Source: Pseudomonadota bacterium (GTDB lineage: Bacteria; Pseudomonadota; Gammaproteobacteria; Steroidobacterales; Steroidobacteraceae). From it: 60,294 bases of DNA. The DNA lies in the NCBI GenBank assembly GCA_023417315.1, contig JAEZFW010000059.1:1-60294 (forward strand), given 5' to 3'. Both the position numbers and the translations under genes were made by a program. The notes below the pieces were generated by a model. The model did no database searches. It saw only the letters and a list, made by a program, of their open reading frames with translations, and was not told the origin of the DNA. Shown piece by piece: positions 46,616 through 55,104 of the stretch (positions are counted from its first letter, which is position 1; each line of letters opens with the position of its first letter).

Positions 46616-47694
46616 AGCCATCGATCAACTGGCTGCTCGCCTTCATTCCGATCGCAATCGCGCTCGAGCACATCGGCACTTCACCCGAGCCGCTCATCTT
46701 CTTCAGTGCCGCGCTCGGCATCGTGCCCATCGCAGGGCTGATCGTGCGCTCCACGGAGCAGATCGCCGTACGGACGGGAGATGCGATCGGGGGATTGTTG
46801 AACGCGACCTTCGGCAATGCGCCCGAGCTCATCATCACTCTAGTCGCACTCCGCGCGGGTTATCTCGACATGGTGCGTGCTTCGATCATCGGTGTGATCC
46901 TCGCGAACCTCTTGCTCGCGCTTGGCCTGTCCTTTTTTCTGGGCGGCCTGCGGTTCAAGACGCAGCGCTATAACGCGGGGGCCTCACGCCTGTACAGCTC
47001 GATGATGCTGCTGGCTGCGATGAGCATCGTGGTGCCGAGCACGTTCAGCCGCTATTTCGCGCCGGAGCACACGATGCGCGAGGAACAGCTACTCAACATT
47101 GGCATCGCGGGCTTGCTGCTGATCGCGTACGTGTTCTATCTGTTGTTCTCGCTCAAGACGCATCCAGCTACGTTCGCGAGCACTGAGGGGCACTCAGGCG
47201 CGCACGGGCATGGTGATTCCGCCGTGTGGAGCGTACAACGCTCGGTGGTGAGCCTGATCGTTGCATCGCTCCTCGCTGCCTGGTTGAGCGAGATTCTGGT
47301 GGGCGCCGCTGAAGGAACGGGCAATGCGCTCGGCATGTCGGAGATCTTCATGGGCATTGTGTTGCTCGCGATCGTCGGCAGCGCCGCCGAGAGCAGCTCT
47401 GCGATAGCAGTCGCGACGAAGGGCAAGATGGATCTCACGATCGGCATCGCGCTCGGCAGCTCGATCCAGATCGCGCTGTTCGTTGCACCGATGCTCGTGT
47501 TCGCGAGCTATTTCATCGCGCCAGAGCCGCTCGAGCTTTCGTTCAATCGCGCGGAGATCGGCTCTTTGTTCCTCGCCGTGCTGATCGGCATCGTCGTATG
47601 CGGCGACGGCGAGACGAACTGGTTCAAAGGCGTGCAGCTCACGGTGTTCTACTTGATCATCGCAATGATGTTCTACTTCATGCCCGTTGCTTGA
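46612..47694 (+). CDS. Calcium/proton exchanger, CAX family
   Basis: A 360-residue exchanger with two homologous halves, each with the CAX acidic motif: GGLLNATFGNAPELIITLVAL and GIVLLAIVGSAAESSSAIAVA. An acidic/His linker (EGHSGAHGHGDS) lies between them. The family exports Ca2+ in exchange for protons (ChaA-like). ATG 46612 overlaps the YdiK stop. It is the last gene of the long operon. Confidence 0.92.
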   Translation: MKPSINWLLAFIPIAIALEHIGTSPEPLIFFSAALGIVPIAGLIVRSTEQIAVRTGDAIGGLLNATFGNAPELIITLVALRAGYLDMVRASIIGVILANLLLALGLSFFLGGLRFKTQRYNAGASRLYSSMMLLAAMSIVVPSTFSRYFAPEHTMREEQLLNIGIAGLLLIAYVFYLLFSLKTHPATFASTEGHSGAHGHGDSAVWSVQRSVVSLIVASLLAAWLSEILVGAAEGTGNALGMSEIFMGIVLLAIVGSAAESSSAIAVATKGKMDLTIGIALGSSIQIALFVAPMLVFASYFIAPEPLELSFNRAEIGSLFLAVLIGIVVCGDGETNWFKGVQLTVFYLIIAMMFYFMPVA

Positions 47695-47708
47695 CACACG
47701 GTGGCGCA

Positions 47709-47725
47709 GACAGCGACACGCTGTC
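47709..47725 (+). terminator. Possible terminator at operon end
   Basis: GACAGC-gacac-GCTGTC is a perfect 6-base stem with a 5-base loop, 15 bases after the CAX stop. Only two T residues follow, so it is weak for Rho-independent termination. Its position just behind the operon makes it a candidate. It could instead help Rho-dependent release. Confidence 0.35.
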
Positions 47726-48076
47726 TTGACAACCAAGCTCAGCAAGGCGGGTTTGGAAGTGCAATGCGAGAAGAGAATCCAGGTTAGATATGACGGTGCA
47801 TTGGTAGGCGACTTCGTCGCCGATATGCTGGTTCAGAACAGCGTCCTTATCGAGAACAAGGCGATTCAGACGCTCAACAAGGCGCACGAGGTTCAACTCG
47901 TAAACTACCTCGTCGCCACGCAGATCGAAATCGGTTTACTCCTAGACTTCGGCACGCAGCGACTGCAGTTCAAACGCAAGAGCCGTGTCTATCGACCCAT
48001 AAACAGGGACTCTGCTCAATCTGCTAATCCTGTTCATCCTGTTGATCCTGTCAAAAACCCTTCTTCCGCAAAATAG
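47726..48076 (+). pseudogene. GxxExxY-family remnant
   Basis: About 116 residues resembling the back part of GxxExxY proteins: LSKAGLEVQCEKRIQVRYDG, DFVADMLVQNSVLIENKAIQ and HEVQLVNYLVATQIEIGLLLDFG. The family's leading GxxExxY helix pair is missing. No good start or ribosome site is seen. I read it as a fragment of a once complete gene, inserted behind the CAX gene. The C-terminus runs through a 9-base tandem repeat. Confidence 0.7.
48027..48053. repeat. 9-base tandem repeat
   Basis: Three consecutive units, atcctgttc, atcctgttg and atcctgtca, lie near the end of the GxxExxY remnant. Runs of this ATCCTGTT(N) type are familiar as dispersed sequences in environmental proteobacteria, often beside GxxExxY genes. 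It may be a scar of mobility, though no transposase is seen. Confidence 0.55.
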
Positions 48077-48084
48077 CTCGAGGC

Positions 48085-48915
48085 TCAGACCGGAACGCTC
48101 GCGACCGCGCAGGGAGCGCCTCTCAGCACGCGCTCCGATACACGGCCGCGCAGCGCATCGAGAAAACCTTGCGCGCCGCGCGTCGTCATCATGATGAGAT
48201 CGGCGCGCTCGCGTTCGGCTACGTCCAGGATGAGCTCCGTCGGATCGCAGTCCTGCACTTCGACGCGCCAGTTCCAGCCCGTATCCATCGGTACTTTGAA
48301 AGATCGCATATCGTGCTCGGCACCCGCGTGCGCCAAGGTGACGGTTCCCGGCGGCAGCTCGAGCGCAGCGATGAAACGGGCGACCGCCGCGATCGCGGGC
48401 TCGAACGAGGGTTCCTCTGCGACGGGGATCACGATGTTGCGTACAGATAGGCTGCCGTCCTTCAGGGAGACAAACCCGTTCACGCCCTCCGGAAGGAACA
48501 ACGTCACCTCACCGGCGCGGCGCGCCAGCGGCCCACCTACTCGCCGCTCCAACCACTCCATGCGGCCTTCGTGTTGGTGCACGGCAAGAACGATGAGATC
48601 CGCAGGATGCTTCCGGAGAAAATCCAGGCACGCGCTGATGGGCCGGCCGCTCGCGCGGATGACTTTCGTGACATCGATACCGAGACCAATCACCGCGCTT
48701 TTCGGACTGTTGGGTGGAAGCAGCCCCCAGCGTTCGAGCGTGGATCGCACAGCAGGAAATTTATTCCACTCGAGTGCGAGATCCGAAGCCACATGCAGCA
48801 TGTGAAGTGCTGCACCGCTCACGAGCGCGATCTTGAGCGCATGTGCGAAAGCGATCTCGCTAGCGCTCGAGAAATCGGATGGATGGAAGATGGATTCGAT
48901 CCTCGTTGCCGCCAT
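48085..48915 (-). CDS. Tandem universal stress protein
   Basis: A 276-residue protein with two USP domains. The first (ESIFHPSDFSSASEIAFAHALKIA, then PADLIVLAVHQHEG) and the second (RNIVIPVAEEPSFEPAIAAVARF, then RADLIMMTTRGAQGFLDALRGRVSERVLRGAPCAVASVPV). The second carries the ATP-binding-like G-rich segment. ATG 48915 has AGAGG five bases upstream. Such tandem USPs are induced by starvation or oxidative stress. Antisense to the convergent operon side, its 3' end lies 8 bases from the GxxExxY remnant. Confidence 0.92.
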   Translation of the reverse strand: MAATRIESIFHPSDFSSASEIAFAHALKIALVSGAALHMLHVASDLALEWNKFPAVRSTLERWGLLPPNSPKSAVIGLGIDVTKVIRASGRPISACLDFLRKHPADLIVLAVHQHEGRMEWLERRVGGPLARRAGEVTLFLPEGVNGFVSLKDGSLSVRNIVIPVAEEPSFEPAIAAVARFIAALELPPGTVTLAHAGAEHDMRSFKVPMDTGWNWRVEVQDCDPTELILDVAERERADLIMMTTRGAQGFLDALRGRVSERVLRGAPCAVASVPV

Positions 48916-49318
48916 AGCGCCTCTGATACTTACCGCCGCGGTACATCCGCGCTCGATGAGCCAGACAAAGAACGGCGCGCCACATCGGCGCGCCGCAAGA
49001 CGACGCGCAAGGGTGGTAGCACGTCGCAGGGGGAGAAGACCCAGCACCGAACTGAAGTGTGGTGGCATGGCCGCAGCTGCGATATACGTGCGGGGTGCAC
49101 GTTTCGATGACCGCGCCTTCCGCGAGCACAAATCCGTAGAGTGCTCTTGCGAAAGCTTGTTCAAGGCCCTGGTATAAGTGAAAGGTGATTCGACCGGCGC
49201 ACTCGGTCTGTATCTCCAACGACGATACGAGCAAGTATCGTCGCTCAAACTTCTGAGTCGCAGAGCACACGCAACCGGCTCGCCATGCACTGATCTGCGT
49301 AAGGAAAGGTTCGTGAGC
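48916..49318. other. Intergenic region with hairpin upstream of usp
   Basis: A 403-base gap between divergent genes. It contains a perfect 9-base stem with 5-base loop, CGGCGCGCC-acatc-GGCGCGCCG (48973-48995). On the minus strand this is followed by TTCTTTG, so it could act as an attenuator or terminator in the leader of the universal stress gene. No other structure or convincing small gene is seen. Confidence 0.4.
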
Positions 49319-49708
49319 ATGAAAGCGCGAATCGCAGGCTGGATCGCGGGCCCTGCGCTGGCGATGCTTGCCGCTGTATGTACCGCTCAGAATCTGACGT
49401 TCTTGGAGCACACGCCAGCCGTTGCACTGACGGAGGATGATCGCAAGCTGCAGGAGGAAGCCGGAATCAAGGTGTTGAGCGATCCGAATCCTCGGGTAGC
49501 AAAGAAGTGGAAGAACCCGGCGACGGGCCACTCGGGTTCGTTCCAAGCTCTCGGAGATCTGCGCTCCGAGGATGGCCTGCGGTGTCGCAGGATCAAAATC
49601 CTGACGGAAGCGGGCGGCCGCAAGAACCAGATGACCGTCCCTGTATGTCTGACCGCATCAGGCGATTGGATGTTCGCTTCGGGTAAGAAGTTGACGCCGG
49701 TCGAGTGA
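49319..49708 (+). CDS. Small exported protein
   Basis: A 129-residue exported protein. The signal peptide (GWIAGPALAMLAAVCTAQ) precedes GHSGSFQALGDLRSEDGLRCRRIKI and KNQMTVPVCLTASGDWMF. The two Cys residues in the last part could pair. This part resembles the C-terminal region of RT0821/Lpp0805-type surface antigens. AAGGAAAGG lies upstream of ATG 49319. It precedes the DUF3313 lipoprotein by 22 bases. Confidence 0.72.
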   Translation: MKARIAGWIAGPALAMLAAVCTAQNLTFLEHTPAVALTEDDRKLQEEAGIKVLSDPNPRVAKKWKNPATGHSGSFQALGDLRSEDGLRCRRIKILTEAGGRKNQMTVPVCLTASGDWMFASGKKLTPVE

Positions 49709-49730
49709 GCGACACCCGTGAGACCGTTCC

Positions 49731-50399
49731 ATGGTCATGCGCAAACATCTCGCAATCTATCTATCCTTCGTCTGCTTGCTAGGGCTCGCGAGCTGCGCGC
49801 CGATTCCGGAAGACGAGATCGCTCGCACTACGCTCGATCCGAATCGGTTCGAGCAGTTGCCAACGAAATCCTCGGTCGAGATCTATCGTCGCGCCGGCAC
49901 CTCGTTGAAGCCGTACTCGAAGATTCTGCTGCGACCGCTTACGGTCGAGCTTCGCTCGGGCTGGTATCCCGAACGCGACGCACCGCAGACCCATGGCATC
50001 CATAAGGCTCGAGAGCGCATCGCTTCGACCTTCGAGAACGAAATGGCCCGCACCCTCGAAGCAAGCGGCCGCTATGATGTCGTTGCCTCGCCTGGGCCAG
50101 AGGTGCTCGAGCTGCGCCCCAAGATCATCGACCTGTACGTCAAGGCGGTCGATGACGAAATCTCCGGCACTACTGCCGTTCGCACCTACGAAATCAACGA
50201 TGCCGAGCTCACGCTCACGGGCGATCTGCGGGATTCAATGACGAGTACCGTGCTCTATCGCTTCTACGATCACCGCACGGCTCCGATCGGAACGATTGCG
50301 ACGAGCTCGGTCGATGCGCGGGACGCCGAGTTCCGAAGCCTAGTGGCTGAGTGGGCCCAACAGCTTCAGGACGCACTCGACCTCGCGCATCGAAACTGA
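49731..50399 (+). CDS. DUF3313 lipoprotein
   Basis: A 222-residue lipoprotein (lipobox LGLASC). It shares the family landmarks with the copy at 40092: SKILLRPLTVELRSGWYPERD and LTLTGDLRDSMTSTVLYRFYD. The two are paralogues. Start ATG 49731. Function unknown. Its stop is 68 bases from the convergent receiver gene. Confidence 0.85.
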   Translation: MVMRKHLAIYLSFVCLLGLASCAPIPEDEIARTTLDPNRFEQLPTKSSVEIYRRAGTSLKPYSKILLRPLTVELRSGWYPERDAPQTHGIHKARERIASTFENEMARTLEASGRYDVVASPGPEVLELRPKIIDLYVKAVDDEISGTTAVRTYEINDAELTLTGDLRDSMTSTVLYRFYDHRTAPIGTIATSSVDARDAEFRSLVAEWAQQLQDALDLAHRN

Positions 50400-50467
50400 A
50401 GCAGCCTTTCCTGGATCTACGATTCTCGCCACGCGTACTATCGTTCGTCGCGGTACGCGTTCTCGAT

Positions 50468-50866
50468 TCATCTGACGTGAGATCCCGGAACCAACGAGAG
50501 GTGTCCACGCTGGACCTTGCGGATCGCCTCGATCAGTGAAAGCGGGTCCGCTCCCTTGCCTACGATCGCACTCTCCAAGCGCTTGGCTTCCGCGTGCGTC
50601 TGCGGATCGTCGTATGCGGTCAGGAAGATCACGGGCGTGCGATCGCCTTCCTTCAATAGAAGCCGTCGTAACTCCAATCCCGTCATACCTGCGCCCAGCT
50701 GAACATCGAGCACCAGACACGTGAACCCAGCGCGCAACGGAGAGGCGAGAAAATCGCCTACTGACTGAAACGCAGTCGCATTCATATTGACCTGTCGCAG
50801 CAGCCGTGCGACCGATCGGCAGACGCTCTCGTCATCGTCTACGATGGCGATGTGAGGTTGAGTCAC
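50468..50866 (-). CDS. Response-regulator receiver
   Basis: A 132-residue receiver: IAIVDDDESV, phosphoacceptor Asp in CLVLDVQLG, Thr in IFLTAYDD. The usual Lys-Pro is replaced by VGKGAD, so the activation site may be altered. The GTG start at 50866 overlaps the kinase stop in a GTGA, which argues for translational coupling. No output domain. Confidence 0.86.
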   Translation of the reverse strand: MTQPHIAIVDDDESVCRSVARLLRQVNMNATAFQSVGDFLASPLRAGFTCLVLDVQLGAGMTGLELRRLLLKEGDRTPVIFLTAYDDPQTHAEAKRLESAIVGKGADPLSLIEAIRKVQRGHLSLVPGSHVR

Positions 50867-52722
50867 TGCGCGCCTCGCGTAGCTAGCACAGTCGCTCGCA
50901 TGGCAGGGAGTGCAACGCGAAATGTAGCGCCCCCCTCGGTATTGCTTTCCGCCCACAAGCGACCACCGTGCGCTTCGATGATCGTGCGCGAGACGGCAAG
51001 CCCGATGCCCATCCCAGAAGTCTTCGTCGTGAAGAGCGGCTCGAATACCTTCGTCGTCATCTCAGGTGCGATGCCGGTGCCGTAGTCCATCACGGCGATC
51101 TCGATCGAATGATTCTCGGCTGCGCGCGCCGAGAGGACCACGCGTTTGCGTGGCGCGGGTGTATCGGCCATCGCGTCCATCGCATTCATGATGAGATTGA
51201 TGAGAACTTGCGACATGTGCACTCGATCGCCATGCACGATGAGCGCGTCGGGTCCGATCCTCGTTTCGAGGTGCACACCGCGCCTGACAGCGTCTGCGCG
51301 CACGAGGGACACAACGTCTTGCAGCAGAGCTCCGATCGCGATGGGCTCCATTGCCGGAGGTCGACGGCTCATCATTGCACGTAAGCGGTCGATGACGTCG
51401 GCGGCGCGACGATCGTCCCGATGGATATCCACGAGGATCTCGCGCAGCTCGTTCATGTTCGGATCGGAGCTCTGCACCATCATCTGAGCCACTTGCACAT
51501 TGTTCAAGATCGCGGCGAGAGGCTGCCGCAGCTCGTGAGCGAGGGAGAACGCGAGCTCGCCGAGCGCCGTCACGCGACCGGCGTGCGCGAGCTCGCGACG
51601 CAGCTCGTCGAGCTCCTCCTGTGTGCGATGCTGATCCGTGACGTCGCGAAGGACGCCTCGAATCATTGTTCGTCGACCCGATGCGCCGAGCTCCCAGCGG
51701 CCTCGCGCGAGCAGCCAGCGCGTGCCCTCAAACTCGGTGTGCACTTGAAACTGAATCTCTTGCTCGGTCGAATTGGCCGCAGCCGCCTGCAAGGTCTCGC
51801 CGATACGCTCGCAATCGTCGGGCGAAACGAGTGGGAGGAGCTGTTCCAGCTCGATCGCGCTCGATACATTGCTCGAGCCGAACATCCGGCGTGCGCGCTC
51901 TGTCGCCCAAATCTTCTGTCGCTCCGAATCCCAGGACCACAATCCTAGACCCGCAGCCGAAGCCGCGAGCTCGAGCGACTGCTCGCTCTCGCGCAGCTCC
52001 CGCGCGAGGCGCGTCGCGCGAAGCGTATCGCGGCTCATCTCGAAAGCCATTGCCGCAAGCGTGATCAGAAACGAAGGCGCGATCAGCGTGGGGAGAGTCA
52101 ACACTCCCCATACCACGAGTTGGGAGCTCAGGATCGCGACCATGGCGAAGCAGGCTACGCTGCCGCCGACGACGAGCGCTCTGCGCCGAGCTTCTCTCGT
52201 CCCGCGGCGCCAGAGAGAGATCGAAGCATCGATGATGAACAGCGTACACAGGAAGGTCGATGCCGTCGCGAAGACTTGTCGAGGGGCTGTCACGGCATCG
52301 CTTACGACGGACACCTGTTCACCGAGGAACCGAATCTGATGGATCGCGCGGACTTCATCGAAGTTGAAGCTCGAGTCGACTGTGAAGTTGATGACGATCA
52401 TCGCAGTGCGAATCGCGATGATCGTCCACAACAACCAGCTTCTGCCCGTGCCCAAGTACAGCCTTACGAATACGACCAGTCCGCAGATCAGGAAGAATGC
52501 CGGCACTTGGAACCACCGTATCCATCGTGCCCATTCATCAGGCGTTGCCGCGTGCATCATGCCGAGCTCGGCCCACGCGACCCCAATCAGTGCGACCGCG
52601 ACAACGACGAACGCCAAGTTCGCGTACGCTCGCCTATCTAGAGACCACACGAGTGCGTGCAGGACGGCAAGCACGAGCGCCGCCGCCGCGATCATGGACC
52701 AGAGCATCATCACGTAGCTCAT
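50863..52722 (-). CDS. Hybrid-type membrane histidine kinase with PAS domain
   Basis: A 619-residue kinase. About seven membrane spans occupy the first 230 residues (MIAAAALVLAVLHALVWSL, LAFVVVAVALIGVAWAEL, FLICGLVVFVRLY and more). A PAS domain (GLGLWSWDSERQKIWATERAR, about 255-370) is followed by HisKA (LAFSLAHELRQPLAAIL) and HATPase (LIMNAMDAMAD, DYGTGIAPEM, GMGIGLAVSRTI). It signals to the receiver downstream. The spans may sense a small molecule or a membrane state. No receiver is fused despite the paired layout. Confidence 0.9.
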   Translation of the reverse strand: MSYVMMLWSMIAAAALVLAVLHALVWSLDRRAYANLAFVVVAVALIGVAWAELGMMHAATPDEWARWIRWFQVPAFFLICGLVVFVRLYLGTGRSWLLWTIIAIRTAMIVINFTVDSSFNFDEVRAIHQIRFLGEQVSVVSDAVTAPRQVFATASTFLCTLFIIDASISLWRRGTREARRRALVVGGSVACFAMVAILSSQLVVWGVLTLPTLIAPSFLITLAAMAFEMSRDTLRATRLARELRESEQSLELAASAAGLGLWSWDSERQKIWATERARRMFGSSNVSSAIELEQLLPLVSPDDCERIGETLQAAAANSTEQEIQFQVHTEFEGTRWLLARGRWELGASGRRTMIRGVLRDVTDQHRTQEELDELRRELAHAGRVTALGELAFSLAHELRQPLAAILNNVQVAQMMVQSSDPNMNELREILVDIHRDDRRAADVIDRLRAMMSRRPPAMEPIAIGALLQDVVSLVRADAVRRGVHLETRIGPDALIVHGDRVHMSQVLINLIMNAMDAMADTPAPRKRVVLSARAAENHSIEIAVMDYGTGIAPEMTTKVFEPLFTTKTSGMGIGLAVSRTIIEAHGGRLWAESNTEGGATFRVALPAMRATVLATRGAQ

Positions 52723-52837
52723 GGACGCTCAACCTGTTCGTCTCGACTCATGTAGAAACCTACCGTGAAATCGAATGAGGTTAGGCGTGGCGCCGCTTTC
52801 TTGCGAACGAGCGCTGGAGCAGGAGCAACTGAGAAAA

Positions 52838-53284
52838 TCAGTCGAGCGCTCGTGCCAAGATGTCGCGCTCACGTTCATGGCCAGTTTCATAGAGTGCTTC
52901 GAGCACCGCTTTCGCGAACTGCGCTGCATATGCAGGGGAAATGCCGGTGTTGCCGAGCGCGGCTTCATAATCATCTAGATCGTCGAGAGGCTTGGTCACG
53001 ATCCCGCGCATCTTCGCCTGCTGCATGATCAAACCAGCGTTGGGGATGGTTGCGGCCAGCTCATTGAACTCCGGCTGCGGCAGCCGCTCTTCGGTGAACA
53101 CCAAGAGCGCACCCAAAGCATCGCGCACTTGCTGCTCGTTGAGACCGAAACGCTGCTCCAACAGCGGCAGGATGCTTTGTCCTGGCTGAGCGGCGAAGAC
53201 GCCTTCCACGATCCCCGACAGCGGCAACACACACACAAGCAACACTGCCCCGCAACTCGGTAACCAGCGTTTCGATGCGCGCAT
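52838..53284 (-). CDS. DUF2780-like exported protein
   Basis: A 148-residue protein with a signal peptide (AVLLVCVLPLSGIVEGVFAAQ). The following text (LLEQRFGLNEQQVRDALGALLVF, PEFNELAATIPNAG) matches the VcgC/VcgE (DUF2780) pattern: a Gln/Gly turn plus AIPxA/G. These are small exported helical proteins of unclear function. GGAGAGCGGC lies upstream of the start. Confidence 0.72.
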   Translation of the reverse strand: MRASKRWLPSCGAVLLVCVLPLSGIVEGVFAAQPGQSILPLLEQRFGLNEQQVRDALGALLVFTEERLPQPEFNELAATIPNAGLIMQQAKMRGIVTKPLDDLDDYEAALGNTGISPAYAAQFAKAVLEALYETGHERERDILARALD

Positions 53285-53559
53285 GCCGCTCTCCAGAAGG
53301 AGTTTGCTCTGCTGCTGACCTGCTCTTGTACCGCGCTGGTGCGCGAAAGGCGATGCGTAGATGAGGCAGGTTTACTTGCGCGCCTCCTCGAAAGGCACGC
53401 CCGACGGCCACACTCCGACAGCAGCTTCTGCTAAGCAATTTGGAGATGCGCTCGCAGGCTTGCCCGCTTCGCGTATTGCGCTACATGAATCAGCCTTCAG
53501 CATAGGAGCTCGTCGCACCTCGCCCAGGTGTGTGAACTTTCTCCACGAGCACACTACTC

Positions 53560-55080
53560 ATGCCATTCTGGCCCGCGCACCCGGTCATCTACGAGATCAA
53601 TACCTGGGTGTGGCTGCATGAATTGAGTCGGCAACACGGTGCGCCGGTGACACTCGCGAATGTACCGGGTGAGGTCTGGGACTCGATCGAGCAGCTTTCG
53701 ATCGATGCGGTATGGTTCATGGGTGTGTGGCAACGCAGTCCGGCGGGTATCGACATTGCGAATCGCAACGAGCGTCTGCTCGAAGACTTCCGCGTCGCGC
53801 TTTCCGACTTCGCTACCGAGGACAATGTCGGCTCTGCCTACTGCGTTCGCGGCTATGAAGTGGACGCACATCTAGGGGACGTAACCGCCCTCGCCATCGC
53901 TCGCCGTGAGCTCGCGGCACGCGGCATCAAACTGATCCTGGATTTCGTGCCGAACCATGTGGCACCAGACCATTCCTGGGTAAGCGATCATCCTGAGTAC
54001 TTCCTTCAGGGTGATCTCGCGGATGTCGCGAACGATCCGCTCGCCTTCGCGGCGATCGCAGGGAATGTGTTCGCTCGCGGGCGCGACCCCTACTTCCCTG
54101 CTTGGCCCGACGTGCTGCAGTTGAATGCATTTCATCCCGCGCTACGGCGAGCTGCGATCGAGACGCTTGCGGACATCGCCCGTCAGTGCGATGGCGTTCG
54201 CTGCGATATGGCAATGCTGCTCATGAATTCGATCTTCGCGCGTACGTGGGGGCAACGAGCGGGACCACGCCCCGAGACGGAGTACTGGATCGAGGTCATC
54301 TCTGCTTTGAAAGCAGTACATCCTGAATTTACGTTCATCGCCGAGGCCTATTGGGATCTCGAGTGGGAGCTTCAGCAGCAAGGCTTCGATTATTGCTACG
54401 ACAAGCGACTGTACGATCGACTCGAGCACGACACGGCGGAGAACGTGCGGCTGCATCTTTGCGCAGACCTCCCGTACCAGCAGAAGCTGATCCGTTTCAC
54501 GGAGAATCATGACGAACCGCGAGCTTACACTGCGTTCGCCGCGGCGAAGGGACGCGCCGCTGCCGTAACGGCTGCAACGATTCCGGGAGCGAAACTATTT
54601 CACGAGGGACAGTTCGAAGGTCGGACGATGAGGGTGCCTGTATTCCTGCGCCGGCGCGCCGAGGAGCGCGCCAAGCCCGACATTCAAGCGTTCTACCACA
54701 CGCTCTTACGATTGCTTGGCTGCGAAGCGTTGCGCACAGGATCCTGGCAGCTCTGCGAGCGAATGGGTTGGCGCGACAACGCCAGCTATCGCAACCTCGT
54801 CGCTTGGTGTTGGCGCAGCACCGAACAGCGATGTGTGATCGTCGTGAACCTCTCCCCGTCGCAAGCGCAAGGAGTCGTGCACCTTCCGTGGCAAGACCTG
54901 AGCGCGCACATATGGCGGATGACCGACTTCTTTAGCGCAGAGCAGTACGAGCGCGAAGGTGACGAGCTCTGCACGCGAGGCCTGTACGTGGATCTGCCTC
55001 CGTGGGGGTATCACGTCTTCGATCTTCAAGCTTCCATGCCGATCCGAGACAGCAGGTCAGGCGCAGCAACGACGGTTTGA
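53560..55080 (+). CDS. GH13 alpha-amylase-family glycosidase
   Basis: A 506-residue enzyme of the (beta/alpha)8 glycoside hydrolase family 13. Catalytic residues: Asp near 215 in DGVRCDMAMLL, Glu near 261 in FIAEAYWD and Asp near 317 in ENHDEPR. The region I motif reads LDFVPNHV. Acts on alpha-glucans or oligosaccharides. Exact specificity is not seen. It lacks a signal peptide, so it works in the cytoplasm. The glucose-dehydrogenase-like gene follows 24 bases later, suggesting a sugar-processing pair. Confidence 0.88.
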   Translation: MPFWPAHPVIYEINTWVWLHELSRQHGAPVTLANVPGEVWDSIEQLSIDAVWFMGVWQRSPAGIDIANRNERLLEDFRVALSDFATEDNVGSAYCVRGYEVDAHLGDVTALAIARRELAARGIKLILDFVPNHVAPDHSWVSDHPEYFLQGDLADVANDPLAFAAIAGNVFARGRDPYFPAWPDVLQLNAFHPALRRAAIETLADIARQCDGVRCDMAMLLMNSIFARTWGQRAGPRPETEYWIEVISALKAVHPEFTFIAEAYWDLEWELQQQGFDYCYDKRLYDRLEHDTAENVRLHLCADLPYQQKLIRFTENHDEPRAYTAFAAAKGRAAAVTAATIPGAKLFHEGQFEGRTMRVPVFLRRRAEERAKPDIQAFYHTLLRLLGCEALRTGSWQLCERMGWRDNASYRNLVAWCWRSTEQRCVIVVNLSPSQAQGVVHLPWQDLSAHIWRMTDFFSAEQYEREGDELCTRGLYVDLPPWGYHVFDLQASMPIRDSRSGAATTV

Positions 55081-55104
55081 CCGCCGCGCGAATGAGGAGC
55101 GCAG

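Noticed and set aside
48085..49320. 411-residue version of the universal stress protein
   Set aside because: The first 135 residues are Arg/Ser-rich without USP similarity. The start at 48915 has a ribosome site.
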